This document shows positions 5,945-8,184 of a stretch of DNA of 8,184 nt, piece by piece. This DNA comes from Bacteroidaceae bacterium (GTDB taxonomy: Bacteria; Bacteroidota; Bacteroidia; Bacteroidales; Bacteroidaceae): positions 1 to 8,184 of the forward strand of contig CAAGLF010000091.1 in NCBI GenBank assembly GCA_900770705.1, written 5' to 3'. Position numbers and translations under genes: made by a program. Numbering within the stretch: position 1 is the first letter of the stretch; every line of letters starts with the position of its first letter. A model generated the notes under the pieces. That model made no database searches. It saw only the letters and a program-made list of their open reading frames with translations, and had not been told where the DNA came from.

Positions 5945-6865
5945 CTACTTGTTTACCTGGAAGCGCGTGCAGCCTTCCTGGAAGAATTTCACGATTTGGT
6001 TGGCAGCAGCCAGTCCGGCGTTCACGTTAGCTTCCGCGGTCTGGGCGCCCATCTTCTTGGGCGTGGCGAAATATCTGTCTCCCAGCTTCTCCAGGGCTTC
6101 TTCGTGGGCATCCAGCATTAAGTCGCTCACGTAGCGGAGATCCGTACGTGCCGCCATTGTTTCGATAAGTCCGGCTTCGTCGATGACTTCCTTGCGGGCA
6201 GTGTTGACGAGCACGGCACCCGTCTTCATAGAGCCGATGAGTGCTGCGCCTATGCTGCCACGCGTTTCGGGAGTGGCGGGGATATGCAGACTTACCACGT
6301 CGCACTGTTTGAAGAGGTCGGCCTGCGTCGGCATTACCTCCACGCCTTCGGCGGCTATCTGCTCGGGATTGGCAAAGGGGTCGTAGGCAGCGACGCTCAT
6401 GCCGAAGCCTTTTGCGATTCTGGCCACGTTGCGTCCCACATTGCCGTAGGCCAGCAAGCCTAACTTCTTTCCTTTCAGTTCGGTGCCGGCCTTACCGTTG
6501 AATCGGCCGCGGATATTGTAGACGAGCATACCGAAAACGAGCTCTGCCACGGCGTTGGCATTCTGTCCGGGCGTGTTCATCACCACTACGCCGTGGCGGG
6601 TGGCGGCTTCGAGGTCGACATTGTCGTATCCGGCACCGGCCCGCACTACGATCTTGAGCTGCGGAGCGGCTGCAAGCACGGTTTCGTCCACTTTGTCGGA
6701 GCGAATGATGAGAGCTGCGGCGTCGGCCACGGCTTCGAGCAACTGCGTTTTCTCTGTGTACTTCTCGAGGAGTGCCAACTCGTAGCCAGCTTTTTCCACG
6801 ATATCCCGAATGCCGCTTACGGCCACGGGAGCAAAAGGTTTCTCGGTGGCAACCAGTATTTTCAT
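5945..6865 (-). CDS. serA: D-3-phosphoglycerate dehydrogenase, short form without ACT domain
   Basis: It is expected to oxidise 3-phosphoglycerate to 3-phosphohydroxypyruvate with NAD+, the first step of serine synthesis. The 306-residue protein belongs to the D-2-hydroxyacid dehydrogenase family and ends right after the catalytic fold, without the ACT or other regulatory domains of longer SerA forms. Visible motifs: VRAGAGYDNVD at about 74-84, the Rossmann loop AYGNVG (139-144) with Ala replacing the first Gly of GxGxxG, the acidic YDP (D162), and the catalytic Arg in NTAR (R224). The usual PHxGG catalytic His is replaced: TPKKMGAQT (268-276) has Lys270 at that place. I recall Lys variants of short PGDHs in Bacteroides and Entamoeba, so this is probably functional. 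The gene starts 33 bases after serC, which supports the phosphoglycerate substrate over other hydroxyacids. The ATG at 6865 gives MKILVATEKP; no clear Shine-Dalgarno sequence is seen. Confidence 0.92.
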   Translation of the reverse strand: MKILVATEKPFAPVAVSGIRDIVEKAGYELALLEKYTEKTQLLEAVADAAALIIRSDKVDETVLAAAPQLKIVVRAGAGYDNVDLEAATRHGVVVMNTPGQNANAVAELVFGMLVYNIRGRFNGKAGTELKGKKLGLLAYGNVGRNVARIAKGFGMSVAAYDPFANPEQIAAEGVEVMPTQADLFKQCDVVSLHIPATPETRGSIGAALIGSMKTGAVLVNTARKEVIDEAGLIETMAARTDLRYVSDLMLDAHEEALEKLGDRYFATPKKMGAQTAEANVNAGLAAANQIVKFFQEGCTRFQVNK

Positions 6866-6898
6866 AGTCTTACTGTTTTTCTGAGGGGGTGAAACGTA

Positions 6899-7966
6899 TC
6901 AGTGCAGCGCCTCAAATTCCTGCATGCAGGCCACGAGGGCTTTCACTCCTTCGAGCGGCATTGCGTTGTAGCAGCTGGCACGGAAGCCTCCGACGTCGCG
7001 ATGGCCCTTTATGCCCACCATGCCCTTTTCGGCAGCGAACTTCAGGAATTCGGGCTCCAGCGCTTTATACTCGTCCTGCATGACGAAGCAGATGTTCATC
7101 AGCGAGCGGCTTTCCTTGCAGGCCGTGCCGCGGAAGAGTTTGTTGCGGTCGATTTCGGCATAGAGCAGTTCGGCACGCTCGATGGCTCTGCGCTCCATCT
7201 CCTTGACGCCGCCCTGTGCCTTGATCCACTTGAGCGTCTGCAGTGCGCAGTAGATAGGAATGACGGGAGGCGTGTTGAACATCGAACCCTTGGAGACATG
7301 CGTGCGGTAGTCGAGCATAGTGGGAATGGGGCGGCTCACTTTTCCGAGTATCTCGTCCTTGACGATGACAAACGTCACGCCGGCCATCGAAAGGTTCTTC
7401 TGGGCGCCGCCGTAAATCAAGGAATACTTGCTTACGTCCACGGGACGCGAGAATATGTCGGAGGACATATCGGCTACGAGGGGCACCTGCACGTCGAGAT
7501 CCTCGCGGAGTTCGGTGCCGTATATGGTGTTGTTCGTCGTGATGTGCAGATAGTCTGCATCGGCGGGCACTTCGAAGTCGCGGGGCACGTAGGTGTAGTT
7601 GTCAGCAGCGCTGGAGGCCACCTCTACTACTTCTCCGAAGAGCTTGGCTTCCTTCATCGCCTTCTTGGCCCATACGCCCGTGTTGAGATAGGCGGCCTTG
7701 TGTTCGAGAAGATTGTAGGGAACCATACAGAACTCCAGGCTGGCACCGCCGCCAACGAACAAAACGCTGTATCCCTCGGGGATTCCGAGCAGTTCCTTGA
7801 AGAGCGCCTGCGCTTCGTCCATCACTGCCTGAAATTCCTTCGTTCTATGACTCATTTCCATCAGGGAAAGTCCAAATCCATCGAAGTCTATGCAGGCTTC
7901 GGCCGTGGCTTTCATCACTTCTTGCGGGAGAATGGAGGGACCCGCACCGAAATTGTACTTTTTCAT
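6899..7966 (-). CDS. serC: Phosphoserine aminotransferase (SerC)
   Basis: SerC is a PLP enzyme that transfers the amino group of glutamate to 3-phosphohydroxypyruvate, making O-phosphoserine; in many bacteria it also acts in pyridoxal phosphate synthesis. The 355 residues have the family's usual length. The N-terminus KKYNFGAGPSILP is diagnostic. Other landmarks are MSHRTKEF (R41), FVGGGASLEF (70-79) in the PLP phosphate region, D166 in VADMSSD (pyridine nitrogen), the Schiff-base lysine K190 in YGGAQKNL, and the C-terminal GHRDVGGFRAS. I chose the ATG at 7966. A longer frame reaches 8032, but its extra 22 residues are not family-like and would overlap the predicted promoter. The upstream sequence CCTTTTTTAGCACA has no Shine-Dalgarno motif. 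It is the first gene of the leftward serC–serA unit. Confidence 0.96.
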   Translation of the reverse strand: MKKYNFGAGPSILPQEVMKATAEACIDFDGFGLSLMEMSHRTKEFQAVMDEAQALFKELLGIPEGYSVLFVGGGASLEFCMVPYNLLEHKAAYLNTGVWAKKAMKEAKLFGEVVEVASSAADNYTYVPRDFEVPADADYLHITTNNTIYGTELREDLDVQVPLVADMSSDIFSRPVDVSKYSLIYGGAQKNLSMAGVTFVIVKDEILGKVSRPIPTMLDYRTHVSKGSMFNTPPVIPIYCALQTLKWIKAQGGVKEMERRAIERAELLYAEIDRNKLFRGTACKESRSLMNICFVMQDEYKALEPEFLKFAAEKGMVGIKGHRDVGGFRASCYNAMPLEGVKALVACMQEFEALH

Positions 7967-8005
7967 TGTGCTAAAAAAGGTTTTAAGGTAATACTTACTC
8001 GTCGG

Positions 8006-8037
8006 CGAAGTTATATTTTTAATTCCAACCAACCAAA
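8006..8037 (-). promoter_or_regulatory. Candidate Bacteroidetes-type promoter for serC-serA
   Basis: On the minus strand TTTG (8037-8034) is followed after 20 bases by TAACTTCG (8013-8006). These match the Bacteroides primary sigma elements, -33 TTTG and -7 TAnnTTTG, with one mismatch (TTCG for TTTG) and normal spacing. Transcription would begin near 8000, giving a leader of about 33 bases before the serC ATG at 7966. Confidence 0.6.
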
Positions 8038-8051
8038 GAAAGTCTTTCTTT
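8035..8051. promoter_or_regulatory. AAAGAAAGTCTTTCTTT palindrome overlapping the serC -33 element
   Basis: Arms of 8 bases are perfectly complementary around a single T (8043). It overlaps three of the four bases of the predicted -33 TTTG and continues into a run of T on the plus strand. Position and symmetry would suit an operator, but A/T-only-like sequence of low complexity can be symmetric by chance. No candidate regulator is encoded in the window. Confidence 0.3.
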
Positions 8052-8055
8052 TTTT

Positions 8056-8184
8056 CCCGACAACGGAGAAAGGCGACCTACGCGGCGGGCGGGGCGGGAA
8101 TACGGCCTGCCTGCGGGGCCGGAAATACGCCGGGCGTATGTCCGCGAAAGTACTGGGGCGGAAGAAAAAACTACAAGGCCCGAA
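8056..8184. other. Non-coding right edge, G+C-rich, with palindrome and cut repeat
   Basis: I see no gene here. A very G+C-rich stretch (about 8081-8122) leads to the palindrome ATACGCCGGGCGTAT (8125-8139), again 15 bases long with CGG at its centre. The window ends with the repeat at 8164-8184. The region lies upstream of serC, beyond its predicted promoter, so it may belong to the gap before another gene or to a repeat element. Confidence 0.5.
8164..8184 (+). repeat. Dispersed intergenic A-rich repeat, copy 2, cut by window end
   Basis: All 21 bases are identical to 1199-1219, about 7 kb away, and in both places a GGCGG or GGCGAG stretch lies just before. The window stops inside or at the end of the shared sequence, so the full repeat length cannot be seen. 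If this is a contig end, the repeat may be the reason assembly stopped. Confidence 0.6.

Noticed and set aside
7967..8032. N-terminal extension of SerC by 22 residues
   Set aside because: The family starts at MKKYNFGAGPS; the extension overlaps the predicted promoter and start site.
8056..8122. Possible tRNA or structured RNA gene in the G+C-rich right edge
   Set aside because: I could not fold a cloverleaf or recognise a known RNA motif; high G+C alone gives many short pairings.

Overview
The window looks like a G+C-rich member of the Bacteroidales (Bacteroidetes). This rests on recalled family resemblance, not a search. The MurA, RimM, RseP, DUF1015, SerA and SerC proteins all have Bacteroides/Prevotella-like sequence signatures. 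The ribosome-binding sites are weak or absent, and a Bacteroidetes-type promoter (-33 TTTG / -7 TAnnTTTG) precedes serC. Codons in the genes end mostly in G or C, which also produces many long but spurious antisense reading frames.

Layout. The left half is transcribed rightward: murA (5' end missing), rimM, dxr, rseP. These cover peptidoglycan precursor synthesis, 16S rRNA/30S maturation, the MEP isoprenoid pathway and intramembrane proteolysis. The right half is transcribed leftward from a promoter near the right edge: serC, serA, then a DUF1015 gene. The two blocks converge on a strong 27-bp-stem terminator between rseP and DUF1015. serC and serA supply two of the three steps from 3-phosphoglycerate to serine; the phosphoserine phosphatase is not here. 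DUF1015 has no established function, but it is the third gene of this cluster and carries a D-G-H-H-R signature.

What stands out. (1) The first ~90 bases do not look like murA. They have about 40% G+C against 70% in the next 90 bases, and they encode a hydrophobic segment resembling a Na/Pi cotransporter. I suspect an assembly chimera or a rearrangement junction at the contig edge. (2) Intergenic regions share an A-rich repeat (AAAAACTAYAAGGCC core) and 15-nt palindromes centred on CGG; one repeat copy is cut by the right end of the window. (3) MurA has Asp in place of the fosfomycin-target Cys, and SerA has Lys in place of the usual catalytic His; both are probably lineage-typical. (4) A long imperfect hairpin separates serA from DUF1015. 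I see no mobile element, CRISPR array, tRNA or rRNA. I do not see a clear new multi-gene system; the best functional lead is the DUF1015–serine link.
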